Source: Quercus robur (lineage: Eukaryota; Streptophyta; Magnoliopsida; Fagales; Fagaceae). From it: DNA of 64,000 nt. The position numbers and the translations under genes are program-made. Of the stretch, positions 34,791-48,059 are shown in pieces. The DNA lies in assembly GCF_932294415.1 (NCBI RefSeq), contig NC_065545.1, positions 42,694,327 to 42,758,326 of the forward strand. Direction: 5' to 3'. Each line of letters begins with the position of its first letter. Position 1 is the first letter of the stretch. A model generated the notes under the pieces. That model saw nothing but the letters and a program-made list of their open reading frames with translations. It was not told where the DNA came from and did no database searches.

Positions 34791-37700
34791 TGCTTGTGCC
34801 AAAAGTTAAGTCTAGGGTTTTAATGCACGGGTCCCGATATAATGTGTGACAAATTTTGAACAAATGTCTATATTGTGTCGATTTTTATATTATATTAAGA
34901 AAATTTCAAATTTTTTATATAATGTTTTGAAATTGATTGTCACTCGTATAATGAAAAAAATATTTTTGACATTCATTTGGATATCGATCAAGTGACATTT
35001 ATTATCAATCAGTTATAAAGATTAGTAGTAAATTTAGTTACATCTTCCTATAAAAAATAATTTATTATAATATATCTTTGGCTTTTTTGATTTTGATATA
35101 TGAATATATGGTGATTTTCCTTCGTCTACAATCAATGCTTATGCTTTTTGAGAATCTTTTTTCCATCTGTGTGAAAACGAACAAAATGATAACCCCATAA
35201 GGAGGGTCTGATATTGTGGGGACCATTTATTCTCTAACTTTGGCATCTTTCACGCCTATAGAGAGATCGATGATGTACCTACTATATCTATACTTACTGT
35301 AAAACAATATAAAGCCAATATAGGGTAGTAGTACTAATTAATATATACTATTATCAGGTCCCAATACAAATATATAAAATAAAAATAATTATTATATATT
35401 AGGTGGTACTGTTGCGTGTTCGTGTTATATGCATTATAATAGAATCTCTTTTTTGTCAAGCCCCAGCAGAGCTGAGCTATTTTATTCATTTTATATGTAT
35501 ATATATATATATATATATTATATATAGAGCTAATAATAATAACAATATCTTTTTTGGTAATCAGGAAATTTTATTGAACTAAAAAGCCTCTAAAGAAGAG
35601 GGAATAAACAATATTGAATATCTGTCACGTGCCACCTTTTACAACTATTACCCCTAAAGCTAAGCCTATAGCCCTATACACATAACTCTATGTGCTTTCT
35701 TTCTTCTTCACGTCCTAGAAAAGATTGCCTGCCAAGAAAACCTTCCTACTCTTATTCTTTTTTGTTGCCTCAAATCTCAATGCCTTCTTATGCAGTGATG
35801 ATGAGTGAACAAATTAATTGGCTTATGATCCTTAGCTGGATTAAATAATCCATGAGTCTAGTAACACAACAAATTTCACGGTCATTGAAGTGGCAAATTT
35901 GTGATTAGTGTACAATGACGGATATTGCACTAATCACAATCTTGTCATCTCAATTGGTTGTGATTAAAGTTGTGAAATTTTTCGTATTTGGTGGGAAATA
36001 TCTGTCTGTTTGGATTCCTTTGTTCAGTTTGGTCCTTGGGTTTTTGTCGTCTCTGTTATTAGAAAATGAATATTACATAATAAGTCAAATTCCAGTTATT
36101 CCGGGTTGAACCGTACACCAAAATTATTACTCAACTTCTGTAAAAGATAAATATACACACAGTCTCGAAGTTATATGTTGGTGGACATGATGATAGTGTT
36201 GGTGTTTTGGTCAAGTCTTCCTAGGTAATAGCAGAAACGTAAGAATGGCAAACGCAATCCAGCTTAAAGCAGTAGTGGGGATCTAGGGGAAAAGACAAGA
36301 GACACACTAGGAAAAAGACTGCCAAATAAATATTCTTGGTGTGACCCACCATTGAATTCTTGTCGATTTTCTGTATAATTAGAACTGCTATGTGCTATCT
36401 TATGGCATAGAAAAGGAGATTTTGTGAATGACACCCCAACCAAGGATCAGCCCATAGCAGATAAAGTACTTATTCATTTCAGATTGTGTCTTTTTTTTTT
36501 TGCTAAATCATTTCAGATTGTCTTTTTTTTTTTTTTTGCTAAATCATTTCAGATTGTGTCAAGACTTAACACTATATCAACCTTGACTATACAGTATACA
36601 TGATGGCTCTTTATTCTTCAGTCACATATAGAAAGTGCCCCTTATATTTTTGTACCCTTTGCTTCTCAGAAGTTTATACCATATAGACAACAACTGTGGC
36701 CTTCTGGTAGAGGCACTTTTAATGCCCTATTCTCAGCATTTCAAGCCAAAACTTTTTGTAAATCAATTTAACACTTAGACATGTGATTACTCAGATCATT
36801 TGGATTGATTTATGTGATTGCATGGAGGCGTTGCACAAGTTTCTATTGATTCTTACATTGGGCATATATTAGGTTGAAATTGAAATATAAGCTCTAATTT
36901 TAACTAGTCCTTTTGTAAGGTTGACTAACTGGACCCTAGTGATGTTAGCTTTCTTAAGGTTTGGCTGTCCTACTCATAGTTGTCAATATCATACAATACG
37001 TATTGTGTACAAAAAGTTTCATATTGTAAGGGCGTAGCGTTAGTGCTCATGAATCGTCCGATACATAGGTGCGTATCGTATGAATCGTATCATATTAATA
37101 AATCGTACGTTTCGTACAATATATAGACATGTGGGTCTAAAATGGGTTTTTTTGTTAAAATTTGTGGTTTTATTTGATTTAAGCAAGTTGTTCGACTTTT
37201 TTAACACAAAATTATTGGGAAATTTAATTGAGTCTAATAAAATTGCAAGTCCATGAGTTTTTTTTCCTCCATTCTCTTTCTCCTACAAAATTTAGACTAT
37301 ACTCATAACACTCACTTTCATATGTGTAAATTTATTTTCTATGCTATTAATAATGTATGAAATGAAAATATAATTATCTTTTGTTTTGTTATTATTATTT
37401 TGAGTCTAAAAAGCTAGAATGCCAAGAAAAAATATAAAGAAAAAAATTATTAGAATGAAAAAACCAAAAAAAAAAAAAAAAAAAAAACTAAATGTTGATA
37501 ATAAAGAAGAAAATGTCCATGAAAAAATAATTTTGCAAGATGCTGAACATGATGATAACATTGACTTAAATGGAGTTTATTAGCCAAGATGATGAAAAAA
37601 TATTATTATTTTGATTCATATATCATGTATTACTTTTGAGTTTAATCAATTTGAATGTGCATGTTATAAACATAAGTTAATTTGATTTATTTAGTTAGCT

Positions 37701-40700
37701 TTGTTAAATTTTATTACAAAAGTAATGATTAAATTGGTCATTAGTTGAATATATTTTGAATTTATAATTAGTATACCTTTTATATATGTATATCTATAAT
37801 TATTTTATAATTTTATTAGGTGTTTGTGTATCTTATGATACACGATTCGATACGATACACGATACAGAAAAATCAAAAATCGATTTACTATACGATTCAT
37901 GATTTGACAACTATGGTCCTATTTACTATGCTTCCCATGCCATGTGCTTCCTCCAATACTGAAATTATAGTGTAGATGTAACTAGCTTACTCAAGTTATG
38001 CCATTACATAATTTAGTAGAATATTTTAGGATATTATAATTTATTGGGAAATACAATTTTTTTAATATTAAAATATATGCTTCTATTAAAGTGAAGTCGT
38101 TTTCAATAAACAATTTTATCCTTATCAGTAGAACATTTAACATGAGTAAATGGACTGTCACCGGTGGAACACCCGGCATAAATGGGAGTCTACTTTTATA
38201 GATGAGAGACAAACTACAAATGGATCAAAGTTCTTTCTCGTCAACCAACATTGGCATTATACCTCATATTGAAGTGGTGCAAATTTATCATGCCATTGAT
38301 GTGTATAGATAGAAATCTGCTATATGCACCTCTATTTTAGCATCCAGTCTAACTAACCAAGCTAAATGTTCAGCAATATCCTCCATTTTTCAATGTTCAG
38401 CAATATGTCTATAACATTGAATTGCTAATCATATGATTATAAAGTTTTCTAATGAAAACATACATAGCTTTACTGAACATTCTATTAACCATGGATTTTA
38501 ATAATGTACAGATAAAGGATATGGCATTGAAATTTTCTGGTGCTTATAAGCAATGCAAGCCCTGCACTGGCTCCAGCAGCTACAAGAGAGGCCAGCGCCC
38601 TTACCCAGACTTTGATACTGCTTCAGAAGGGGTTCCATACCCCTATCTTGGAGCAGCAAGCTCGAGTTCCACACCTGCATGGGATTTTACTAGTTCTAGT
38701 CACCATCCTACTACAAGATCTGACTCAAGATTTACTGGGGTATTTAGAGGTGACCAGACCCCTGGAGGGATGTCTATATCTGCGCAGTCTTGTGATGTGG
38801 TGCTTGAGGATGAGGATGAGCCTAAGGAGTGGATGGCACAGGTGGAGCCTGGTGTTCACATTACTTTCGTGTCTCTACCTAATGGTGGAAATGATCTTAA
38901 ACGAATTCGTTTCAGGTACAATATCATGGAAATTAAACTCTGGAAATTGTCTATTGCTTGAATTCCGAATAACTGGTTGAAGTAAAAGTATTTTCTCTAC
39001 ACCCCCCAAAAAAATTAACCTGTGGAGGACGTTAACTGGGGACTAATTTATTTGTCAGTCCTAGCATGGCCTACTGCTGCACTGCCAGCTATGGGCCAAA
39101 GTCTTGTAGCTCTCTCATGTTGGAGATAACTATTGCATCAATTAGTCCTATCTCCATCCTTTCTAATGAACGAGGTGGTTAGTCTAACCTTTGGGCCTAC
39201 TTGAAAGTATTTTTAGCTTTCCAGTTCAGATAAAATATGAAATGGACCTCAAATTTATGATCCAGATTTTAGCTGCTAAAACTTAGTTGCCCTGTACAGC
39301 TGTAAACTGACATTACTTTGCATTTAAATTTGAAGCCGAGAGATGTTCAATAAATGGCAAGCTCAGCGATGGTGGGGTGAGAATTATGATCGGATCATGG
39401 AGCTTTATAATGTCCAGAGATTCAACCGGCAAGCTCTTCACACTCCTCCAAGGGCGGATGATGAGGTAAACTGCTTCTTATGTCTTTTCACTTGATTAGC
39501 ATATTAAGTCTAGCATAAATAGCATTATAGAATAATTCATTCCATAATCTAGAGTAAGAACAATGCTTTTCCTCTAGTCATGTTAAAACCTTGTCTATAT
39601 AAGAAAACTTCAAAGTTCGGGTCTTTATAAAACCTCTTAAATGCCTACAAGTGAGCTCTTTATTTTCCTTAATTGTGAACGTGGACCAAATAGTCAATAA
39701 AGCCAGTGAATCTCCTTGGGCTGGGACGAATGGCTTTATTCATCTATTTTGAATGATAAGAACAGCATTCCTTAGACTCATAACTCTGTCAGAACAGGTT
39801 GTTGGGGAAAAGAAGATAAAACAGGACAAATCTTGGGTTTCACCACCTAGAATCTGCATGAAAACCCTTTAGTTTCACCACCTAAGGGTGCTTAGAATCA
39901 TCGCCAATCTTAGAGAGATGTCTCTAAATTCAAGATTTAAAAAGAAAACTAGTTTAAAGTTAAAAAAATAATTTTAAAAAAAATTCTTGAAAAATAATAA
40001 GTTATGAAATAAAATTGACTGAACTCCTTACATCAATAACTTTCTGGTAGATCATTTGATATAACAACTTGCATTAGACAGATATTTGGCAATGGTTTAA
40101 ATTGAAATGTTTTTGAATGTGGAGGGAATAATTTGAAAACCATCCCTAAACTATGCGGTTTACATTTAAAATGTAATTTGCCTTTAATATTTATTTCTCT
40201 AGTTCGAATAAAGATAGCTAATTTATAATGTACTAACAGATGCTTGTACTCTTCAACAGCCTAGAGATTCTACATACACAAAGCTGGGATCAGCAAGGGG
40301 GAGCCCTGTTGCTTCATCATTCAACAAGGAGTGGACACCAAGGAACCACTATAGACCGTCTGGAAGTAAAGGGTATTACCCATCTGACCCTATGGATCAA
40401 GGTGGTGGTGGACACAATTACAATGCAGGATCAAGTGCGTATGGTATGGGGACATCATATATGGATGCATCACGGACGACAACCTCATCTAGGGATGAGG
40501 CTTCAGTTTCCATTAGCAATGCCAGTGACCTGGAGACAGAATGGGTTGAGGAAGATGAGCCTGGGGTGTACATTACCATCAGGCAGTTAGCTGATGGTAC
40601 TAGGGAGCTTCGGCGTGTCAGGTTCAGGTAATGAAATCTTCTTTTACATCATGTTCCTTGTAGCATCATTTGGTGGCCAAGAAGGCTGAGGATGAAAAAG

Positions 40701-41227
40701 ATTTATGAACTTAGAGGACTCAGTTCTTTAATTTTTATAAACTCTGAACTCGTAATTTTCATTTCCTCAGATTCCTAGGCTGCCTAAGAGAGCATATTAA
40801 TTTAATTAATAGTTTTCAGAAACCACAGGAAAATGGAATTAGGATTGAGTAGAATTTTCCCAACTTCAAAACACCATTCCCAGGATTAATAAACTGATAT
40901 GATATGTTGGCTTGGAATCAATTTCAGTTGCCTTATTTATTGAACTTTAGATTTTAGATTAACTGGAGAAAAATGGGATAATTTCATGTAATGTCATCAA
41001 TGTATTACCTTCTTTTTAAATACTCACCAACTTTAAAGGTAATGGCAGATACGCATTAAAATTCATGAATAGTTTTTGGCATTTAATGAAATCTTTTGCT
41101 TATAGGGTGAGGTAGGTGTCTTGACAATTTTCATTTTCATTTGCACAGCCGTGAAAAGTTTGGGGAGGTGCATGCAAAGCTGTGGTGGGAAGAGAACAGA
41201 GAAAGAATACAAACTCAGTACCTTTAA
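34628..41227 (+). CDS. BRX: BREVIS RADIX (BRX) family protein
   Basis: Five coding exons: 34628-34741, 38512-38915, 39336-39465, 40260-40627 and 41149-41227. All have GT-AG borders and the phases close to 364 aa. Residues 1-10 (MFTCIACSKP) hold the N-terminal cysteines thought to be palmitoylated in this family. Residues 28-57 carry the conserved TKEAVKSLTAQIKDMALKFS block. The first BRX domain is at about 143-200 (KEWMAQVEPGVHITF, RIRFSREMF, QRWWGENYD). The second is at about 309-364 (EWVEEDEPGVYITIRQL, RVRFSREKF, LWWEENRERIQTQYL). BRX proteins are plant-specific, polar plasma-membrane-associated regulators of auxin response, protophloem and root growth. Length and domain order are normal and no lesion is seen. 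Intron 1 is 3.8 kb and holds a hAT-like element. Which paralogue it is cannot be decided here. Confidence 0.95.
36474..36560. repeat. triplicated 15-17 bp unit separated by poly(T)
   Basis: TCATTTCAGATTGTGTC at 36474-36490 recurs at 36508-36522 and 36544-36560. The copies are separated by T-runs plus GCTAAA. The pattern fits a poly(T) micro-insertion followed by a local duplication. It lies in BRX intron 1. Confidence 0.6.
36976..37915. mobile_element. non-autonomous hAT-like element in BRX intron 1
   Basis: The ends CATAGTTGTCAATATCAT and ATGATTTGACAACTATG are inverted repeats (CATAGTTGTCAA). They are flanked by GTCCTACT at 36968-36975 and GTCCTATT at 37916-37923, an 8-bp target duplication with one change, as expected for hAT. 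Subterminal ATCGTATGAATCGTATC and CGATTCGATACGATACACG repeats are also present. The roughly 940 bp have no transposase, only AT-rich filler with a poly(A) run near 37468. Confidence 0.78.
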
Positions 41228-41840
41228 AATTTTGATTTAAATGACATACATTACTACAGATGAGAGTAAAGAAGCCAGGGAGCATGTGGATGTCTCAAAC
41301 AGGTGGAATCATTAAACTTTGTTTCTTGGAATATGACAGTATGAATCCATATGCTGTAATAGAGCCTTTATAGAGAATTGTACCAAACCACCACAAGTGG
41401 TGGTTAAAAGTTAAAACTGAGTTAACATTACTTCATCAAACACGTAGCATATGAGCTATCATCACTAGTGGTGATGGCTCCATTTTGTGTAAAGGCTCTT
41501 TTCACTGAGATGTCCAAATGAGTCCTTTTTTGTCCCTGTATTTGTTCTTATGATTATTATCACCTATTAGTGATTTTTTTAGGGCCTCCTTTTGCCCACT
41601 TAAGACTTTCAAGTCTTTGGGCATCATGGCCTTATTTGGCTCTCCAATTATATACCAGAGTTTGTTATTTGTTATACAAATTTGAGAAATTGAATTGAAA
41701 TCATTCCTGGTCTTATATAGAGAACTGTATTGCTGCGGATTGTGTTCTTTAGGAGGCTGGTGTTAAAATTCTGTATTTGTTCAGCAAAAAGATTAATTTT
41801 ATCACAGAAATTGCTTAAAGAAAAAAAACCCATCATTTCT
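41228..41840. other. 3' flank of the BRX-like gene
   Basis: Probably 3' UTR followed by spacer; no clear polyadenylation signal can be chosen. The Copia-type element starts immediately after this stretch. Confidence 0.5.
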
Positions 41841-42587
41841 TGTATGTTTTTAGACCTCTTAATACAAGTTGTTTAACCTCGTTATTTAGTCAAGTGATCA
41901 CTTAAATTATTCCGTTCTAGGTTAACACAATAAAATCATATCATGTAAATAATGCGAAAATATAAAGAACACAACGATATGATAACCCAGGAAAACCTAA
42001 CGGGTAAAAAACTTGGGGAGAATTTAACCTAACTATCCTCAAGGTAAAACAGATCCATTATGAAAGAATTGAAATTTGTACAATAAGACTTAGACCACTA
42101 ACATCCTATTATTATCACGACCACGTGATAGCTCCGAGTCTACGAGTTACTTCTTTTTTTGATCCATTGCAATCATAAGTTCTCCTACTTGTGACTTTAG
42201 GACCCCATTCAAAGGTTTCAGATCTTCTTTAAAGTTCTTTATGTAGCAACTGAAAAGATTATCAAGTTTTTAACATGAATCTTGATCTTGATAACCCTAA
42301 GTGTTTATGAAGTTAAACACCTCTAGATCTCACAAAAGTTTCAACACACAACCATAAAAAAGACTTCTAAAACGTAATTAGGGTTTTTCCTTTTATACTT
42401 GGAGTAAAACACAAAACTCTACACGTCAAACGAGCTTGAGCTGAATTGAAAATTCTACAGAAAAATAAATTTGCACGTGGTTCGATCGATCGAACCTTAC
42501 AGATTAAGTCCAATAAGTTCTGCAATTGCTCGATTCCAATTTTACAAATAGACAAACTTTGAGCAAGCCTAAACCTAGACTCTATGT
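41841..42587 (-). repeat. 3' LTR, partial
   Basis: Aligns from its TG end with the repeat at 48060 onward (shared TGTAAATAATGCGAAAATATA, CAACGATATGATAACCC, GATCGATCGA). Similarity stops after GACTCTATG near 42587. The U3 start that should follow (the match to 49029-49101) is absent. By eye the two copies differ at roughly one base in eight over the first 118 bases. Confidence 0.82.
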
Positions 42588-43040
42588 AAAAACAGCCCAA
42601 TCAAATTAAAATGCCCTAAATACAATTCAACCTAACTACTATCTATCAGTTGCCAATGTAGAAAGCAGCCACGACTGAATTAACCAGTAAATTCCTGAAA
42701 CACTCAACAAACACATAAACGTATGTGTGGAAAATACAAGTAAACCAAAATAAATTCTTGATTTCACAAAACATAACCTAAAAGACATATATCATGAATA
42801 ACCTCATAATATAAATCAATAACCAAATGTACCATATGTGAAACAAGAAACAAGGAAAGAAACAAAACACAAAGCATAATGTCCCCCCTTAACATATACA
42901 ACCCATAAAAAAGAAATACATCATAAGCCAAAAAATGAAATACATCAAAAAGCTCCTAGATACAATCTATAAACTCCAAAACTCCCCCTATCTCCATGCA
43001 TATGTACTCCCCCTTTTTGTGATGAGTTGCCAAAGGGCAA
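42588..43040 (-). other. element interior between second ORF and 3' LTR, purine-rich tracts
   Basis: On the minus strand there are G-rich tracts AAAAAGGGGGAGTAC (about 43006-43020), GATAGGGGGAGTTTT (about 42975-42990) and TTAAGGGGGGACATT (about 42879-42893). One of these probably is or was the polypurine tract. The last tract is the most LTR-proximal. Confidence 0.45.
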
Positions 43041-44113
43041 TCAAGAATCATCATCAAAAGGTGGAGGCGGTGGAGTAGAACCTCTAGCACCTATCAAATT
43101 TGCTTGTAAAGCTTGAAGCTCAGTGAACACATCCAACAAAATCTGTCCATACGCCGCCTAAACAGTCATAATTGTATCCAACATGCTCTGTAAGGACAAG
43201 TCACTCGATGAAGAAGGTAGAGGATCCATGGCAGTGGTAGGGTCTACAAACTCCTCAGCAGTAGGGTCACCAGAAGTAAGAGACCTAGATGCGTCACCTG
43301 TAGAAGACTCAATTCTAGGGTGTTTGTAGCTAGCTTTCAACTGAGCCGCTCTTTGCCTAAGAAAGGTGGCACCTATAGGAGTTATGGTATGGATAGAGGC
43401 TTGGATGCAGGAAAATCCTCTAAACCTAAGTCTAAAAGAACCCTATGAATAAAAACTGGAAATAAAAGACCATGAGATTTTGCACTACTCTTATGAACCT
43501 CAACAAGTGATCTAATAAAAATAGTAGGAAAACTCGTAGGAGTATCGGTAAACAAAAACGCACATCTCTCAATGGGTATAGTATGTAAATGAGAGATAGG
43601 CCAAATGGAGTGACAAGAAATCTGGAAAAACAAATAATTGAGCTCAATAAGCTAATGGGAAGTGACATGAGGATCAATTCCCCAACCAATGGAAGTACCG
43701 GTGATGAAAGACATGATGTCATTAAGGGGAGGGGTCTCAATGTAAGGGTACATGGGTTGTCGTACCAAAGGTACAGCAGGAGTAATGACATACTCTTCAC
43801 CCCTTATCCAACTCTTCACAAACTGAATGTTGGAATCATCGGAGTGGACAGAGAGGTTCAAGTAGAACTCTCTAATCAAAGCAGCTGGAGGAGGATGCTC
43901 AACCTCTAAAACTGGTAACCAGCCCCTGCGCTCAAAATTCCTACGTATCTCCGGATCAAACTCATCTAAAATGACCTTACGCTCAGCCCACACCGACCTA
44001 AAGATATTCAGCTTCTCATAGGTTTCTTGGTTTTTCTTGGTTCTAAACCTATCACTCTAGAATATAGGGGTAGAAGGGGTGGTGGTTTTCTTGGCTCTAG
44101 TCTTCCTAACCAT
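43041..44113 (-). pseudogene. 'putative plant transposon protein' ORF, broken
   Basis: The reading starts MVRKTRAKKTTTPSTPIF and includes VWAERKVILDE, RRNFERRGWLPVLE, PPPAALIREFYLNLSVHSDD, SWIRGEEYVI, FFQISCHSIWPISHLHTI and SLVEVHKSS. It ends after a proline/acidic tail PPPPPFDDDS. This matches a large plant family annotated as a putative plant transposon protein domain, common in retroelement-associated ORFs. In-frame stops occur at 44059-44057, 43654-43652 and 43159-43157, and there is a frameshift near 43385. The function of the family is unknown to me. Confidence 0.72.
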
Positions 44114-46172
44114 GATGCTAAGGGTTGAAAGAAAGGAAAGACAGAAACAAAGAAAGAAAACCAAAGGGCAGACTGCATTAGAGTGGGTTAGAGCACAAAA
44201 ATCTCAATAAATAACAATCTATATGATGCATGTAATGAATGCACATATGATGCATGCTTTAATGCATTGAAATTTGTTCAATTTTACTTCATAAACCATC
44301 AATTGACTTGAACATAGAGTTTTAGTCCAAAAACCCCAAATTTTGAAAAACCCAATTTCAAAAATTCAACCAAATTGATTAATTAATCACCATACTAGTT
44401 AGGAAACATCATATAATGATTAAATGTAACAATAACACAAGTCAATTTCATCAATTTTAGCCCAATTGAACAAAAATCCCCAATTTCACAAAGTTCCAAG
44501 CACTAGAAATTATAGTTTTCCTCAAATCACAAAATTGATCAAATTAATGCATGAGGATCATGTTTATATCATCTAAGAACAAAAACCCATTGATTAAAAA
44601 TGATTAAAAACAAATGAAATAAACAAAAATCCCTAAAATGCTTGGTTCGAAATTTTCAACAAAAATGAATGAAAATGCATGAATCATGTGATTTAATTGG
44701 AAAAAGAAAGGGTAAAAGAGACTTACTAATGCTTGAGGACAAAAACCCTTGAGAGATTTGTGGAAGAAAACGACAAAAAAGGCTTAGATTGGATCGGCCG
44801 AAGAAAAGTAGTGAGAAGAGTGTTTGAAATGTTTTGGAAAGAATGAAGAACACGAAAGAAAACTCTTTTTAAAACACTAACTGTTCGAATTTCAATCGGT
44901 CGAAATTGAGCTTCGATTGATCAAGCATCAATTGAGCACCAATCGAGCCAGGCAGATTCAAACCAAATTTTATATTGCAATTTCGATCGATCGAGCAACA
45001 GCTTCGATTGACCGAAAATCTAGAAAAATTAGATTTTTGAAAAACTAAGCAATTTTATGCAGAAACCACTCAAAACACAATATTTCATGGATGAAATGTA
45101 TGAGTATGAGTTTAAAAGTTTTTCAAAAACACTTGAATTCAACCCAGATCTTCCAAAAACAATATTTTCAACCTTCTTGTTCCCAAAACTCAAATATTAA
45201 ACACATTTTGCATCAAAATCAAGGAATATATAATCTTGGATGGCCAAAACACATTCACACACAATTTCATGTACTAAGTTTAGCAAAGAATAACTTGTGT
45301 AGTGTGTGCAATTAGCAATAACATGAGATATATGTGAGATGATATGTAGATAGTAATTGATCACAATTTATACAAAATTCATCACATAAGTTTGAAAGAG
45401 GCTATCACCTAAAGAGTTACATCATATAACTCTCACATCTTCTAGAAACAAGCTTGCAATCATATAATTTTTTTTTTTTTTTTTGCCTCATAATGTACAC
45501 ACCAATTTTATTTCATTGTGAAATTATTATATTAGCCAGATAATGTACACACCAATTTTATTTCATTGTGTTATCTTTATTATAGCCCAATAATGTACAC
45601 ACCAATTTTAGTATTAATCTGAGGCTACATCTTATATTCTTTTTGTACATGTGCTACACTTTCTCAAGCAATAAATTTTATGATATGCACTAAAGGTTCA
45701 TGATTGGCTAGTAAACAGTGGTGAGATGATTATTTATGTTTTTCTTATTAAGTTCAAGTCCTAACAATCAAAAGCATGTGACTTCAAAATCAAGATCAAG
45801 TGATCAAAAACTACAAACAATTCCCTACACAACATGCACTATATAGCTAAAACTAGCAAAGTGCAAAAAAGAAAAAGAAAAAGAAAAAGCTCATCTAAGC
45901 TAAATAAGGTACATAAGGCATGTTATGTAAAGATAATATGGTCAACCTTGATTACAAATCCAAGATACAAAACACAAATTTCCTTTCACTTTTTTTTTTT
46001 TTAAACAAAATTTATTTAAAAGGGAATAGCAAAAACAACCTATCATGAAATGTATGAATGTTGTGCAATGTAAATCCTAAAAGTATATATGAAAACAAAA
46101 CAGTAAAAGAAGAATGGTCACAAAGAGTATTGAGATAAAGCACAAGGACCATGTCAGATAGACTCAATTAGA
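44114..46172 (-). other. element spacer where pol would be expected; AT-rich
   Basis: About 2 kb without pol motifs on either strand. It holds several TCGATYGATCGA-type words (about 44885-45020) that also appear in the LTRs, a 50-bp tandem repeat at 45491-45610 and poly(A)/poly(T) runs. Confidence 0.55.
45491..45610. repeat. 50-bp tandem repeat, 2.4 copies
   Basis: TAATGTACACACCAATTTTA begins at 45491, 45541 and 45591, exactly 50 bp apart. The first two copies continue TTTCATTGTG, then differ. Confidence 0.9.
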
Positions 46173-48001
46173 TTAAGCATTTTGTATCCAAAACTTTTTA
46201 GATGCAACTTTAGCATTGGAGTTATTATTCATATTAGAATGATGAGCAATTCCAAGATTGGTATAAAGGTTTAGAGTCTTTACCAATTCACCAATAAGTA
46301 CCATAGGATCTTGTGCTTGAGACATATACACTTTTGGCTTATTTGCGCGTTTTGCAACTTGCAATTTGAAATAGTTTGGGCGAATATGCTCAATCTTTCC
46401 ACAAAAATAACAAACCCATAAAGGTCTATCATACAACTTATCCTTAGGGAGGTTAGGATTCTTAGGCTTGGACTCTTTAAGATCAATGTGTAACTTCTAC
46501 TGGTTTGATAATCTCACTCTTAAGGGGCTTAAAAGAAGAAACAAAATTTGTGGAATGAGTTTCAGACATCGAGATGCTCTCTACAAAACCCAAACCAGAT
46601 TTGTCTAAGGGAGACTTTTGAACACTTAACATGTGATCGAGTTTAGAACTAGCAGACCTATTTGTTTGTTTTCTAACAACAGATAATTCTAGTTCCAAGT
46701 TCTTAATCTTATCAAGCAACAACATGTTTTCAGTTTTCACCTTATTAATCAATACATTAGCATCAAGTAATTTCAACAAGAAGTTTTTTTTTTTTATCAA
46801 GTTCAAGGGAGGCAATCTTCTTTAAACCTAAGTCAACACTCATTGCGTCCTTTGCGACAACCTTGCATAGCTTATTAAAAGCTTCTTGCAAATCAGCACA
46901 CTTAGAAAGTTCTCCATCATAAGGGTTCTCTACAACTACACCACTTTTATCAACTACAGCAGTAGTTGTGAAAGTAATGAAGTTTTCATCATCATTATTG
47001 TCAGACTCATGATCAGAAACTTCATCATCATTAAAGGTTACAGTCATAGTTTTACCCTTTGATCTCAAGAGTGTAGGACATTCTGATTTTACATGACCGT
47101 ACCCTTGACAACCAAAACATTGTTGACCTAGAGAGTTACTAGAGGTTTGACCAACTTTCTCTTTTGATTTCTCAGAATTATTAACCTTAGGTGGTTCATT
47201 CCTCTTAAAATTTCTAGATTCAGCATTGTTTTTACATTTTGCCCTTTTGTTGTTGTTCCTATGAAAGTTTCTAAAGTTCTTAGCAAGATAAACAATCTCT
47301 ATAGAAGAGAGTTCATCATCAAATCCATTCCCATTAATATCATCAACTGACTTAAGAGTCATTAATTTGGATTTGTTTGTCTTGGATAGGTCTAACTCAT
47401 AAAACTGGAGAGATCCTACAAGCTCATCAATAGAGATAGAGTCCACATCCTTACTTTCAGTAATGACAGTCACTTTGGGTCTAAAGTCCTCAGTCAAGGA
47501 TCTAAGTATCTCCCTAACAATCTTAGATTGATCATAGATTTCACTCAAATTATAAGCAGAGTTAACAATATCATTAAGTTTAGCATAGAATTCATCAAAA
47601 CATTCATTATCAGACATTCCAATACTTTCAAATCTAGTAGTTAACTGCTACAATTTATTAATCTTAACTGTCATTGTGCCTTCATGCACAATTTGGAGAA
47701 TATTCCATGCAATATGAGCAACCTCAACATTTGAAATTCTCTTGAATCTCTCCATAGAAATAGCATTAAAAATAGTATTCATGGTTTTGTTATTAAAAGC
47801 AGCTGCCTCTTTTTGAGAAGTTGACCACTCACTTACAGGAGTAGTTGGTTTCTCCCATCCGTATTCAATGGAGTTCCAAACTCTCTTATCAATAGATTTC
47901 AAGAATGCTTTCATCCTTACTTTCCAGTAAGCATAGTTGTTCCTATCAAAGTGAGGTGGGATCACAAGAGAGTGACCATGTTCCATGACAACAGGGGTCA
48001 A
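46173..48001 (-). pseudogene. Copia gag polyprotein, broken
   Basis: From MTPVVMEHGHSLVIPPHFDR the minus strand reads a Copia gag: NYAYWKVRMKAFLKS, a UBN2-like middle (FDEFYAKLNDIVNSAYN, ILRSLTEDFRPKVT), then a perfect CCHC knuckle C-x2-C-x4-H-x4-C (CFGCQGYGHVKSEC) near 47110. A second, damaged knuckle follows near 46400 (CYFCGKIEHIRPNYF, last Cys replaced by Tyr). A TAG at 47650-47648 interrupts KINKL/QLTT, a frameshift lies in an A-run near 46790 and another near 46485. A functional gag would package element RNA in cytoplasmic particles; this copy cannot make it intact. Confidence 0.85.
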
Positions 48002-48045
48002 AAATCAACTTTTAGATCAAAAGATCTAAACATAAGAGCTAACTT

Positions 48046-48057
48046 GCTCTGATACCA
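48046..48057 (-). other. primer binding site, tRNA-iMet type
   Basis: The minus strand reads TGGTATCAGAGC two bases inside the 5' LTR. This is complementary to the 3' end of plant initiator tRNA-Met and is the standard primer site of Copia elements. Confidence 0.9.
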
Positions 48058-48059
48058 CT

